In this document: positions 1 through 8,410 of the stretch, piece after piece
Layout: the number at the start of each line of letters is the position of its first letter
Position numbering within the stretch: position 1 is the stretch's first letter
Assembly: GCA_913053615.1 (NCBI GenBank)
Contig: CAJXHA010000004.1
Location: 1-34,684, forward strand
Length of the DNA: 34,684 nucleotides
Source of the DNA: an uncultured Bacteriovoracaceae bacterium
GTDB lineage: Bacteria; Bdellovibrionota; Bacteriovoracia; Bacteriovoracales; Bacteriovoracaceae
Direction: 5' to 3'
Notes under the pieces: generated by a model
What the model saw: the letters and a program-made list of their open reading frames with translations, nothing else
Told to the model about the DNA's origin: nothing
Database searches by the model: none
Made by a program: the position numbers and the translations under genes

Positions 1-1
1 A

Positions 2-802
2 TTTCAATACGCTGAGGGCGGAACTTTATTCTTAGATGAAATTGGTGATATTTCACCAACGATGCAAGTAAAGCTATTAAGAGTTTTACAAGAAAAGAAA
101 TTTACACCCGTTGGTTCTAATAGAGAGATTTCAGTTGATGTAAGAATCATTGCGGCCTCTCATAAACCTTTTGAAGAAATGATCAAAGATGGATCTTTTA
201 GAGAAGATTTATTTTATCGTTTAAATGTACTACCTGTTTATCTTCCACCTTTAAGAGATAGAAAATCAGATATTCCACATTTAGTTAATTATTATATCGA
301 TTACTTTAATAATATTCACAATCTTGAAGTAAAAGGGATTGTTCCTGAAGCTTTAAAGCATATGCAAGAGTATAAGTGGCCAGGTAATATTCGTGAGCTA
401 AGAAATACTATTGAGCATTGTTTTATTATGGAATCTTCTGACTATATTACTGAACAAGCTATTCCTGCGAAAATTAAGTCAGGTGGTGAGGATAAAGTTG
501 AAGAAGATGGTCCAAACGATGCAATGATCGACTTTAAAGGGATTCAAAATTCTGTATTAGATAAGGATCCAAGTGACGTTGATAATTCTGCTTACCAATT
601 TACTTTTGCTAAAAAAGAAGATGGTGAGATTAAAATGGACTTTCAATCTGCCAAAGATAAGTTTGAACAAGAATTTATTGAACAAGCTCTAAAACTTAAT
701 AAGGGTAAAATTAATCAAACTGCTCTTAATGCAAATATTCCTAAGAAGACATTGCTTAGAAAAATTGAGAAGTATGATATAAACCCAAAAGATTATTACT
801 AA
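2..802 (+). CDS. Sigma-54-dependent transcriptional activator, 3' part
   Basis: This is the C-terminal part of a bacterial enhancer-binding protein (NtrC family), an AAA+ ATPase that remodels sigma-54 RNA polymerase. The reading frame is already open at base 2, upstream of the first ATG at 62, so the gene is cut by the window edge. Visible are the Walker B segment ([11 protein letters not shown]), the sensor region (VRIIAASHK), the arginine-containing [14 protein letters not shown] block and [10 protein letters not shown]. The last 50 or so residues form a Fis-type helix-turn-helix ([19 protein letters not shown]). The receiver or sensor domain and the GAFTGA loop lie outside the window, so the input signal is unknown. 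lspA starts 1 base after the stop. The linker between the AAA+ and HTH domains is long and acidic. A link to the sigma-54 flagellar promoter at 25925-25941 is possible but not shown. Confidence 0.93.
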   Translation, partial: FQYAEGGTLFLDEIGDISPTMQVKLLRVLQEKKFTPVGSNREISVDVRIIAASHKPFEEMIKDGSFREDLFYRLNVLPVYLPPLRDRKSDIPHLVNYYIDYFNNIHNLEVKGIVPEALKHMQEYKWPGNIRELRNTIEHCFIMESSDYITEQAIPAKIKSGGEDKVEEDGPNDAMIDFKGIQNSVLDKDPSDVDNSAYQFTFAKKEDGEIKMDFQSAKDKFEQEFIEQALKLNKGKINQTALNANIPKKTLLRKIEKYDINPKDYY

Positions 803-803
803 G

Positions 804-1310
804 ATGAAAAAACTCTGGATTTATATAGTTGCCATAGTCTCAATCGTTGTCATTGATCAATGGTCTAAGTACGTTGTCGCTTCTAGTTTTTATATTGGAG
901 AGTCTGTAAAAGTAATTCCAGGCTTTTTTAATTTAACATATGTCCACAACCCTGGTGCTGCATTTGGTTTTGGTGGTGGTTATAATGATATAATTCGCTT
1001 TCTATTATTTAAAGCACTTCCTGTGGTTGCTTGTGTGTGGTTACTTGTTCTTATGATTAAATCAATGAAGGGACCAATGCTAATGAGCTGGGCATATGCA
1101 CTTATTTTAGGTGGAGCTGTTGGAAATCTAATTGATCGTTTTCGCTTAGACTATGTTGTCGACTTCTTTGACTTTTATTATGGAAAGTCACACTTCGCAA
1201 CTTTCAATGTAGCAGATACATCTATTTCAATTGCAGCTGGTTTACTCATAATCGATTTCTTAATTCAAAGAAAAGAAGAAAATCAATTAGGTGATGAAGT
1301 AAAAGAATGA
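804..1310 (+). CDS. lspA: Lipoprotein signal peptidase (signal peptidase II)
   Basis: Inner-membrane aspartyl protease that removes the signal peptide of prolipoproteins after lipidation. The 168-residue length is normal for the family. The conserved blocks are present: NPGAAFGF (residues 49-56), GNLIDR (108-113), VVDFFDF around Asp120 and FNVAD ending at Asp138. Asp120 and Asp138 match the catalytic pair of the family, with similar spacing to the Pseudomonas enzyme as I recall it. Four hydrophobic segments are seen. The start lies 1 base after the upstream stop and the stop overlaps the lgt start (ATGA), so the three genes are translationally coupled. The substrates should include the lipoproteins encoded in this window (BamD-like, FlgH, the patatin-like protein). 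Confidence 0.97.
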   Translation: MKKLWIYIVAIVSIVVIDQWSKYVVASSFYIGESVKVIPGFFNLTYVHNPGAAFGFGGGYNDIIRFLLFKALPVVACVWLLVLMIKSMKGPMLMSWAYALILGGAVGNLIDRFRLDYVVDFFDFYYGKSHFATFNVADTSISIAAGLLIIDFLIQRKEENQLGDEVKE

Positions 1311-2044
1311 TTCCATTTATAACTCTCTTTGGCGAAAAGCTATTTCTCTATCCCTTTATGATGGGAGCTGCCTGGGGAGTTGGATATCATATTTCTAAAT
1401 CACTTAATCAAAAATACCATGTCTTTAAAAATTTTAACTGGATTTTTCTGGGTATTTTCATTTCAAGTTGGCTTGGCTCAAAGCTCTTTTATCTATTAAG
1501 TGTTGATACAAATGCAAAGACGAGTATCGCTCAAAATACAAACTTCTGGTTAGGTGGTGGTTTTGTCTTTTATGGTGGTCTTATTGGTGGAATCATTTTT
1601 ATCGCATTAATGACTTGGAAGTTTAAAGTAGATATCGGAGATTTTAGTATCTTTATTCCTTCTATTCTTTTGGGTCATGCTATTGGGCGTATTGGCTGTT
1701 TTCTAGCAGGTTGTTGTTATGGGGTAGAGTTAGAGCATGAATACTTTTTTTCACATTATCTGCATGGAGCTGAGCGCTTTCCTGTTCAATTATTAGAGGC
1801 GATAGCACTAGTTATTGGGGGATGGTATTTCTTGAGAAGGTTTCAAATTAGATCATTTGAATATGTGATGAATTACTTCTTCTTTTATGCACTTGTACGT
1901 TTTATGACTGAGTTATGGCGAGGTGATAGCTTTAGAGGAATCTGGTTTGATCTTATTTCTACTTCACAGATTATTGCTGCAGTATTTGTATTCGTATTTC
2001 TCTTTTGGAAAGTTAAAACTTTAAATAAGATTTCAAATAGATAG
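1307..2044 (+). CDS. lgt: Prolipoprotein diacylglyceryl transferase
   Basis: Integral membrane enzyme that transfers diacylglycerol from phosphatidylglycerol to the lipobox cysteine, the step before LspA cleavage. The protein is 245 residues with about seven hydrophobic segments. The diagnostic region is HAIGRIGCFLAGCCYG at residues 124-139, a divergent, cysteine-rich form of the Lgt signature (usually GRxGNFxN), and the downstream RFPVQLLE replaces the usual RHPSQLYE. The start overlaps the lspA stop by 4 bases (ATGA). Placing lspA and lgt together makes a compact lipoprotein-maturation unit; lnt is not in the window. The identification is firm at family level despite the divergent signature. 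Confidence 0.92.
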   Translation: MIPFITLFGEKLFLYPFMMGAAWGVGYHISKSLNQKYHVFKNFNWIFLGIFISSWLGSKLFYLLSVDTNAKTSIAQNTNFWLGGGFVFYGGLIGGIIFIALMTWKFKVDIGDFSIFIPSILLGHAIGRIGCFLAGCCYGVELEHEYFFSHYLHGAERFPVQLLEAIALVIGGWYFLRRFQIRSFEYVMNYFFFYALVRFMTELWRGDSFRGIWFDLISTSQIIAAVFVFVFLFWKVKTLNKISNR

Positions 2045-2068
2045 CTTGTAAATATAAGTTATTACAAG
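2045..2068. repeat. Inverted repeat directly after lgt
   Basis: CTTGTAA (2045-2051) and TTACAAG (2062-2068) form a perfect 7-bp inverted repeat with a 10-base spacer, beginning at the first base after the lgt stop. No T-tract follows on the + strand, so it does not look like an intrinsic terminator. It could be an operator for the icmF transcript or chance in AT-rich DNA. Confidence 0.35.
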
Positions 2069-2143
2069 GCCTTCTGGTATTTTCTTCAATTGATACTTAT
2101 GGTATGAAAATTTAGTTTAATTATTTAAAATTTGGATAAAATT

Positions 2144-5100
2144 ATGGAAAAGAAACTTCGATTTGTTACTGCTGCGAGTCTATTTGATGGGCATGATGTG
2201 TCTATTAATATCATGAGAAGGTTATTGCAATCTAAAGGTGTTGAGGTCATTCATCTAGGACACAATAGATCTGTGAAAGAGGTTGTTGATGCTGCAATTA
2301 GTGAAGATGCAAATGCAATCGCAATAAGCTCTTACCAAGGTGGGCATAATGAATACTTTCGTTATATCTATGATCTTCTAAAAGAAAATAATGCAACTAA
2401 TATAAAAATATTTGGTGGTGGTGGTGGTGTAATTACTCCTCCTGAAATTAAAGAGCTTCATGAATATGGTATTGAAAGAATCTATCACCCACAAGATGGA
2501 ATGAAGTTAGGCCTTGAAGGTATTATTGATGATATGATTGCAAAGGCAACTTATTCAACAATCGAAAATGAAAACTTTGAAAAATACAACACAGATAATT
2601 TAAGTATTCGTGAAATATCTAAAGTAATTACTTATATTGAAGATAGAGGTGAAGTTCCTATAAAGTACCCAAGTGGTAAAACACCTGTACTAGGAATTAC
2701 GGGAACAGGTGGAGCTGGTAAGTCATCTATGATTGATGAATTATTATTAAGGTTTTATCGTAATTATCCTGATAAAAAAATAGCACTTGTATCAGTTGAT
2801 CCAACTAAGAAGAAAACTCAAGGTGCTCTACTTGGAGATAGGATTCGCTTGGGTAGTGCTAGTTATGATTCTATTTTTGTAAGATCACTTGCAACAAGAA
2901 ACTCTAAGAATGAATTATCACCACAAATTGAAAAAGTTGTGGGCTTTTTAAAGTCTCAAAGTTTTGATCTTATAATTGTTGAAACTTCTGGTATCGGTCA
3001 AGCAAGTGATGAGATCACTCAAGTAGCCGATAAGTGTATATATGTTATGACTCCAGAGTACGGAGCGGCATCTCAGTTAGAAAAGATTGAAATGCTAGAA
3101 GTTGCGGACTTTGTTATTATAAATAAGTTTGAAAAGCCTCGCAGTGAAGACTCCCTTAGAGATGTAAGAAAACAATATAGAAGAAATAAAAAGCTTTTTG
3201 CTAATCACCCTGGAAGTCCAGAAGATAATGAGTTACCAATCTATGGCACAATGGCTTCAAAGTTTAATGATGTTGGTATTAATGCTTTATTTGTAGATCT
3301 TTTAAAAACTTTTAATTTTGAAGAAAATGATCTGGTTAAGAATTTAAAGTGTGAAAAGTTCCCAGAGATTAAAACGTCTATTATCCCAGCAAAGCAAATT
3401 AATTATTTAAGAGATATCTCAGAAACTGTTAGGGGATATAATCAAAAAACTCTTGAGTTAGCTACAACCTTATCAAAGGTAGATGCCCTTCAGAAATCAA
3501 AAGAAATACTAAAGAGTAAAGATGTGATTGCTGAGATCGATGGTGAATTAAGTAAGCTTAAATCAGAAATCGATAATGTAACAGAAGATGACCTCAAAAC
3601 TTTTGATGAAACTATTCAAATGTATCGCGAGGGTAAGTTTACTTATCATGTTAGAGATAAAGAAATAAATGTAGATTCACAATACATATCTTTATCTCAT
3701 CAAAAGATATCTAGAGTTGGGTTTCCTGAGTTCTCAAATCTTGCAGATAAGATAAAGTTCATTAGACGTGAAAATTTACCTGGCTTCTATCCATATGCTG
3801 GTGGAATTTTTCCATTTAAAAGAAAAGATGAAGACCCTAAAAGGATGTTCGCCGGTGAGGGTGGTCCAAAAAGAACTAATAAAAGATTTCATTACTTATC
3901 AAAAGATGATGAATCTAAGCGTTTATCTACTGCCTTCGATTCAGTAACTCTTTATGGTGAGGATCCAGACTACAGACCTGATATTTATGGGAAAGTTGGT
4001 GAATCTGGTGTGTCGATTGCTACTTTAAAAGATATGCAAGACCTTTTTGATGGATTTGATCTTACAAATCCAAGAACATCAGTTTCTATGACGATAAATG
4101 GACCAGCTCCAATTATCTTGGCAATGTTTATGAACACTGCAATTAAGCAAAAGCTTAGCGGTGCTGATTTAAATGATCCTGCCAAGAGACTTGAGGTCAT
4201 GAGAAATGTTAGAGGGACAGTACAGGCTGATATTCTTAAAGAGGATCAAGCCCAGAATACATGTATCTTCTCTTTAGACTTTGCCTTGAAGTTAATGGGG
4301 GATGTTCAAGAGTATTTTAGCCGTAATTTAATTAAAAATTACTACGCTGTAAGTATTAGTGGCTACCATATTGCAGAGGCAGGTGCGAATCCAATCACTC
4401 AATTAGCATTCACACTTTCAAATGGGTTTACTTATGTTGAATACTATTTAAGTCGTGGATTAAAAATTGATGAGTTCGCTGAAAACTTAAGCTTCTTTTT
4501 CTCAAATGGTTTAGATCCTGAGTACAGTGTTATCGGACGTGTTGCTCGTAAAATTTGGGCAATTACTATGAAAGAAAAGTATGGGGCGAATATTAAGTCT
4601 CAAAAATTAAAGTACCATATTCAAACTTCTGGGCGTTCGTTACATGCACAGGAAATTGACTTTAATGATATTAGAACGACGCTGCAGGCATTTCTCGCTT
4701 TAAGTGATAATTGTAACTCGCTTCATACAAATGCATATGATGAGGCAATTACAACTCCTACTGAGGAGTCCGTTAGAAGAGCTATGGCGATTCAAATGAT
4801 AATTAATAGAGAGTTTGGATTAAATAAAACAGATAATCCTCTACAAGGATCTTATATTATTAATGAACTTTCTGAGATTGTTGAGGAAGCTGTCCTTTCT
4901 GAGTTCGAAAGAATTTCAGACAAGGGTGGAGTACTTGGTGCTATGGAAAGTATGTATCAAAGAGCACAAATCCAAGAGGAAAGTTTATACTATGAATCTT
5001 TAAAGGATTCAGGAGAACTTCCTATTATTGGTGTGAATACGTATATCGCTGATAATGTTGACGATCAATTAAATCAAGAGATTGAGTTAACTAGAGCCTC

Positions 5101-5314
5101 TGCACAAGAGAAAGAAGATCAAATCAATCGATTGAAAAGTTTCCAAAAAGAAAATGAAAGTGAAGCTCAAAACCAATTAAATAAACTAAGAGAAGTTGCA
5201 CTTCGTAATGGAAATATTTTTGAACAATTACTTGAAGCTGTTAATTATTGTTCACTTGGACAAATTACAAACGTGCTTTATGAAGTTGGTGGTAAATATA
5301 GAAGGAATATGTAA
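2144..5314 (+). CDS. icmF: Fused B12-binding / G-protein chaperone / acyl-CoA mutase (isobutyryl-CoA mutase, IcmF)
   Basis: Adenosylcobalamin radical enzyme interconverting isobutyryl-CoA and n-butyryl-CoA, with its G-protein chaperone built in. Domain order (numbering from ATG 2144): B12-binding domain with DGHD, His17 being the expected cobalt ligand, residues ~5-130; MeaB-like GTPase with Walker A GTGGAGKS (187-194) and base-recognition NKFE (327-330); then the mutase barrel from ~510. The stretch AGGIFPFKR, MFAGEGG, STAFDSVTLYG and QTSGRSLHAQE is IcmF-like. By remembered alignment, Phe (556 or 558) and Gln704 (AQNTCIFS) sit where methylmalonyl-CoA mutase has Tyr and Arg, favouring IcmF over MCM. 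TTG at 2132 is also in frame, but GGA at 2134-2136 is well spaced for the ATG at 2144. The stop overlaps the adenosyltransferase start (TAATG). Confidence 0.94.
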   Translation: MEKKLRFVTAASLFDGHDVSINIMRRLLQSKGVEVIHLGHNRSVKEVVDAAISEDANAIAISSYQGGHNEYFRYIYDLLKENNATNIKIFGGGGGVITPPEIKELHEYGIERIYHPQDGMKLGLEGIIDDMIAKATYSTIENENFEKYNTDNLSIREISKVITYIEDRGEVPIKYPSGKTPVLGITGTGGAGKSSMIDELLLRFYRNYPDKKIALVSVDPTKKKTQGALLGDRIRLGSASYDSIFVRSLATRNSKNELSPQIEKVVGFLKSQSFDLIIVETSGIGQASDEITQVADKCIYVMTPEYGAASQLEKIEMLEVADFVIINKFEKPRSEDSLRDVRKQYRRNKKLFANHPGSPEDNELPIYGTMASKFNDVGINALFVDLLKTFNFEENDLVKNLKCEKFPEIKTSIIPAKQINYLRDISETVRGYNQKTLELATTLSKVDALQKSKEILKSKDVIAEIDGELSKLKSEIDNVTEDDLKTFDETIQMYREGKFTYHVRDKEINVDSQYISLSHQKISRVGFPEFSNLADKIKFIRRENLPGFYPYAGGIFPFKRKDEDPKRMFAGEGGPKRTNKRFHYLSKDDESKRLSTAFDSVTLYGEDPDYRPDIYGKVGESGVSIATLKDMQDLFDGFDLTNPRTSVSMTINGPAPIILAMFMNTAIKQKLSGADLNDPAKRLEVMRNVRGTVQADILKEDQAQNTCIFSLDFALKLMGDVQEYFSRNLIKNYYAVSISGYHIAEAGANPITQLAFTLSNGFTYVEYYLSRGLKIDEFAENLSFFFSNGLDPEYSVIGRVARKIWAITMKEKYGANIKSQKLKYHIQTSGRSLHAQEIDFNDIRTTLQAFLALSDNCNSLHTNAYDEAITTPTEESVRRAMAIQMIINREFGLNKTDNPLQGSYIINELSEIVEEAVLSEFERISDKGGVLGAMESMYQRAQIQEESLYYESLKDSGELPIIGVNTYIADNVDDQLNQEIELTRASAQEKEDQINRLKSFQKENESEAQNQLNKLREVALRNGNIFEQLLEAVNYCSLGQITNVLYEVGGKYRRNM

Positions 5315-5883
5315 TGGCCAAAGTCTATACTAAAACTGGGGATAAGGGTGAAACAAGTCTTGTAAGTGGTAATCGAGTTCCAAAGGGGAATGTTCGCATT
5401 GATACTTATGGTGAAGTCGATGAATTAAACTCTTACCTTGGTTTAATTGTAACTCATATAAGTGAAAAGGATGTCTTATCAAAAGAAGTTGAAGTCTTTC
5501 ACACTATTCAGAATAATTTATTTAATCTCGGTTCCAACTTGGCCTGTGAGAAAGAGTATAGAGAAAAATATCAATTACCAAACTTAGCTTCGGAGAATGT
5601 GAGTTATCTCGAGCAACAAATAGATCGTTATAATGAAGATCTTGAGAACTTAAAAAACTTTATATTACCAGGGGGTAGTATTGAGGCAAGCCATGCTCAT
5701 GTTGCACGAACTATTTGCCGTAGAGTCGAAAGAAAAATGGTGAATTATCAGTATAATTTTCCAAACGAAATTCCAGATTTTGCAATAGAGTATATTAATC
5801 GTCTCTCAGATTTCTTATTTGTTTTTGCTCGTTATGCGAATAAAAAATTTAATAAAAAAGATATTCTTTGGAAGATAAAGTAA
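5314..5883 (+). CDS. pduO: ATP:cob(I)alamin adenosyltransferase, PduO type
   Basis: Transfers the adenosyl group of ATP to cob(I)alamin to make adenosylcobalamin, and in related systems hands it directly to the mutase. The N-terminus has the nucleotide-binding block YTKTGDKGETSL followed by Y-GEVDELNS-LG. The C-terminal half carries RTICRRVERK and INRLSDFLFVFARY, the conserved Arg-rich and Asn/Asp-containing helices of the trimeric PduO/MMAB family. The 189-residue length is typical. The start ATG overlaps the last base of the icmF stop, so cofactor synthesis and cofactor use are coupled in translation. Its stop codon directly abuts the stop codon of the convergent FHA gene, with no space for a separate terminator. 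Confidence 0.96.
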   Translation: MAKVYTKTGDKGETSLVSGNRVPKGNVRIDTYGEVDELNSYLGLIVTHISEKDVLSKEVEVFHTIQNNLFNLGSNLACEKEYREKYQLPNLASENVSYLEQQIDRYNEDLENLKNFILPGGSIEASHAHVARTICRRVERKMVNYQYNFPNEIPDFAIEYINRLSDFLFVFARYANKKFNKKDILWKIK

Positions 5884-6642
5884 TTAGATTTTAAAAATTG
5901 TTTCTCCAATAGTCCCTTTCTCTCGAGAGCGGTTCCAATTAAAGAAAACAATGGCAGCAACAACACTTCCGATTAGGTAGAAAAGGTTTTCACCTACAAT
6001 AATTTGAGTAGGATCTTTCATAAGCTTTGCCATTAATTTTTTTTCACTAGACATCTTATAAGCAAACGGGCCAATTAAAATTCCAAGTCCAATTGCTAAG
6101 TCTAGTACAATTGCAAGTTTTTCAAGGATCACAAGCTTTTTAGCTGCTTTGCGATTATTATCCGCATCTTCAGCTACACCCTCGTATAACTTAGCATTTT
6201 TAACATATTCTTTTTGTTTCTTGGCTTTATTCTGTGTTTTTCTTTTTGTCTCTTGAAATGTTTCCAGCTCTAAAGTGATAGAACCATTTCTTCTGTTTGA
6301 ATGTGATGAAGTATGTCTTTTTATTTGCTCATTATCTAGTTTTGTATCTTCCAGTTTAATTTTTGTGGTACCAATACGAATTTCATCACCAATATAGAGT
6401 CTTTGTTTTTTTACTTTTATTTCATTTAAGAAAACACCATTCTTGGATTCACAGTCCTCAACAAAAAGACAATCATTTTCAACAAAGGCCTTGCAGTGTA
6501 GTCCACTGCAAAGTTCATCATTAACTTGAACTTTAGATCTCTTAGAGCGACCAATTGTTGTTGGAAGTGTTGTCACGGGAACAGTCTTCTTCTTACCGCT
6601 TGCATCAGTAATAGTAATATAGAGCTTTAATGTTTTCTCCAT
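5884..6642 (-). CDS. FHA-domain protein with two C-terminal membrane segments
   Basis: The N-terminal ~100 residues form a forkhead-associated domain, a phosphothreonine-binding fold. GRSKRS (31-36), SGLHC (46-50) and SKNGVFLNE (66-74) match the conserved GRS, SxxH and NG positions. A basic linker (~105-165) follows, then two hydrophobic segments at about 172-195 and 217-235. The domain would therefore sit on the cytoplasmic face of a membrane. FHA proteins usually read Ser/Thr kinase signalling or act as scaffolds; the partner is not evident here, although a UbiB-type kinase-like gene lies just upstream on the same strand. The start ATG at 6642 is 26 bases after that gene's stop, so the two may be co-transcribed. 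Precise role unknown. Confidence 0.85.
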   Translation of the reverse strand: MEKTLKLYITITDASGKKKTVPVTTLPTTIGRSKRSKVQVNDELCSGLHCKAFVENDCLFVEDCESKNGVFLNEIKVKKQRLYIGDEIRIGTTKIKLEDTKLDNEQIKRHTSSHSNRRNGSITLELETFQETKRKTQNKAKKQKEYVKNAKLYEGVAEDADNNRKAAKKLVILEKLAIVLDLAIGLGILIGPFAYKMSSEKKLMAKLMKDPTQIIVGENLFYLIGSVVAAIVFFNWNRSREKGTIGETIFKI

Positions 6643-6668
6643 GCAAATATTTTAAGTTTTTTTTAATT

Positions 6669-7976
6669 CTAAGCAAAGTACTTTATTGCTATTTCCTCTT
6701 TAGGTGCTTGATATTTTTGAATTCCACTAAGCCAATCTATCTTTGCTTCTAGGGCCCTGAGCTTGGTGAATATACCAATATTCGCTCTATCGAGAAGAAC
6801 AAAGTCTTGATGTGGTGTTGGTCTATTTTTTAAAGTTTTTACTCGCTTAAAAAGATTGGAGACAAAATCTATCGGATTTATTTTCTCTGGAGCATAGCAA
6901 CCTTCCTTTGTATAAGGTAGATAGATTGATTTGGCAGTTTCAAGAAAGTGTTCAATAAGCTCATCGCTATCTTCCTTTGTGATTACTCCCAAGGATAAAA
7001 GTGCTTTGTGAAATAAATCTTTTTTATTATTCCTAATTGAATATGTAAGAAGGGAATAGGCCATTATAAAATCTTCGCTGAAAACTTTTGCACTCCCACA
7101 GTCTAATAGAAATATTTTTTCACCTTTAAAAAGATAATTTCCATTTTGAGGATCAGTATGCATAAAGCCTTTTCCAAATAACTGATCTAGGTGAAACTGA
7201 TAGAGACTTTCACCTATTGAATCTCTAACTTCACTTTGATAGTTCTTAATTGTGTCAAAGTTATCACCATCTATAAATTTAGTGGTAATTATTTTTTGTG
7301 TACAATAATCTAGCATTGGATCTTGAAAAAATATATTTGGGTGATGAGCATATAAAGCTTTAAATTTTTGAATATTACTTAATTCATTCTCATAATTACA
7401 TTCATCAAGGATAGATGCTGAAAGCTCTTCTATAAGCGGTTTTAGGTTAGGTACTTGAGGGAAAATTATTTTAAATAGTTTTGTGAGTTGATCTAGGTTT
7501 TTTAAATCATTCTTTATTGCAAGATCTATTTCTGGGTATTGAACCTTTATTGCTACTTCCTGACCATCCTTTGTTATTGCTTTATATACCTGTCCAATGG
7601 ATGCACTTGCTATAGGCGTGGAGTTAAACTCTTTAAAAAGATTTTCAGGATAATCTCCAATTTCACTTTTAAAGACTTCTCTCATTTGTGAATAAGGAAT
7701 TGTGGGAGCATCTTTTTGTAGTTTTTTAAAAAGTTCAACAATTTCTGGTGGGAGTGCAAGGTCTTCTGTTACAGAAATCATTTGACCTAATTTCATTACT
7801 GCCCCTTTGAGCTCACCCATACTCAAGATTAATTCTCTGGCCGCATTGAGCTTTCTAATATTTTCAATACTTTTTTGAGATTCAACTTTTTCAATTAGTA
7901 GGTGTGTACCGGCTTTAGTAAGAGCTTTTCCAAGGTCTGTAAGTCTTGATAATTTTGAAGATCTAAACTTTTTCAT
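6669..7976 (-). CDS. ABC1/UbiB (AarF/COQ8) family atypical kinase-like protein
   Basis: A member of the ABC1 family (UbiB, COQ8/ADCK), atypical kinases or ATPases linked to lipid and quinone metabolism. Seen are the family-specific KLGQ motif (62-65), the Ala-rich nucleotide loop ASASIGQV (123-130), the lysine in VAIKVQYPEI (Lys144), a DECNYENE acidic helix (191-198), the catalytic-loop equivalent HTDPQNGN (273-280) and the metal-binding Asp in DCG (292-294). The last two deviate from the common HxDPHPGN and DFG forms. No C-terminal membrane helices are obvious, unlike bacterial UbiB, so a ubiquinone role should not be assumed. At 435 residues it is normal length. It diverges from the Fe-S gene at 8066 across an 89-base promoter region. 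Confidence 0.9.
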   Translation of the reverse strand: MKKFRSSKLSRLTDLGKALTKAGTHLLIEKVESQKSIENIRKLNAARELILSMGELKGAVMKLGQMISVTEDLALPPEIVELFKKLQKDAPTIPYSQMREVFKSEIGDYPENLFKEFNSTPIASASIGQVYKAITKDGQEVAIKVQYPEIDLAIKNDLKNLDQLTKLFKIIFPQVPNLKPLIEELSASILDECNYENELSNIQKFKALYAHHPNIFFQDPMLDYCTQKIITTKFIDGDNFDTIKNYQSEVRDSIGESLYQFHLDQLFGKGFMHTDPQNGNYLFKGEKIFLLDCGSAKVFSEDFIMAYSLLTYSIRNNKKDLFHKALLSLGVITKEDSDELIEHFLETAKSIYLPYTKEGCYAPEKINPIDFVSNLFKRVKTLKNRPTPHQDFVLLDRANIGIFTKLRALEAKIDWLSGIQKYQAPKEEIAIKYFA

Positions 7977-7999
7977 ATAGTAAGTGTTTGAAATGAGGT

Positions 8000-8037
8000 T
8001 TAAATAAGTTACAAATTGACTTATTTAAGGCTATAAT
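8000..8037 (+). promoter_or_regulatory. Putative promoter overlapped by a perfect 10-bp dyad, upstream of the A-type Fe-S carrier
   Basis: TTAAATAAGT (8000-8009) and ACTTATTTAA (8019-8028) form a perfect 10-bp inverted repeat with a 9-base spacer. A consensus -10 box TATAAT lies at 8032-8037; 17 bases upstream is TTACAA (8009-8014), a fair -35. The dyad covers the -35 box and spacer, where a repressor would act. It lies in the divergent intergenic region and could also affect the kinase-like gene. The start ATG at 8066 follows the -10 by 28 bases. Promoter boxes are by eye; the regulator is unknown. Confidence 0.6.
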
Positions 8038-8065
8038 ATACTAAAACCAAGAATACGGGAAAACT

Positions 8066-8404
8066 ATGAATACAAATGAACTTATACAAATAACAGACAA
8101 AGCACTAGATCAAATTCAAACAATTTTCGAAAGTGAAGGAAAAGATTATAGCAAGGGACTAAGACTTGCTGTTGTTGGTGGTGGTTGTTCTGGACTACAA
8201 TACAAGATTGAATTCTCTGAACCAAAAGATAAAGACAATATTCTAGAATATAATGATGTTAAGGTTTTAATTGACCCTAAATCATCTATTTATCTAAAGG
8301 GTGTTGTGCTTGATTTTAAAGATGGCCTAAATGGAAAAGGCTTTGTCTTTGAAAATCCAAATGCTAAAAATACTTGTGGTTGTGGTGAGTCTTTCACTGT
8401 CTAA
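8066..8404 (+). CDS. iscA: A-type iron-sulfur carrier protein (IscA/ErpA/SufA family)
   Basis: Carries Fe-S clusters or iron to client apoproteins. All three conserved cysteines are present: Cys41 in GGGCSGLQY and Cys104/Cys106 in CGCGESF at the C-terminus. Length (112 residues) is normal. Which paralogue group (IscA, ErpA or SufA) cannot be decided by eye. The downstream gene, 6 bases away, is a YgfZ-like folate-binding protein; YgfZ/IBA57 proteins work with A-type carriers in [4Fe-4S] maturation, so the pairing is functionally sensible. Expression is probably controlled from the dyad/promoter at 8000-8037. Confidence 0.95.
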   Translation: MNTNELIQITDKALDQIQTIFESEGKDYSKGLRLAVVGGGCSGLQYKIEFSEPKDKDNILEYNDVKVLIDPKSSIYLKGVVLDFKDGLNGKGFVFENPNAKNTCGCGESFTV

Positions 8405-8410
8405 TTACTA

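Noticed and set aside
3985-4200. Minus-strand open frame inside icmF
   Set aside because: Lies wholly within a strongly conserved coding region on the other strand; a mirror artefact of codon use.
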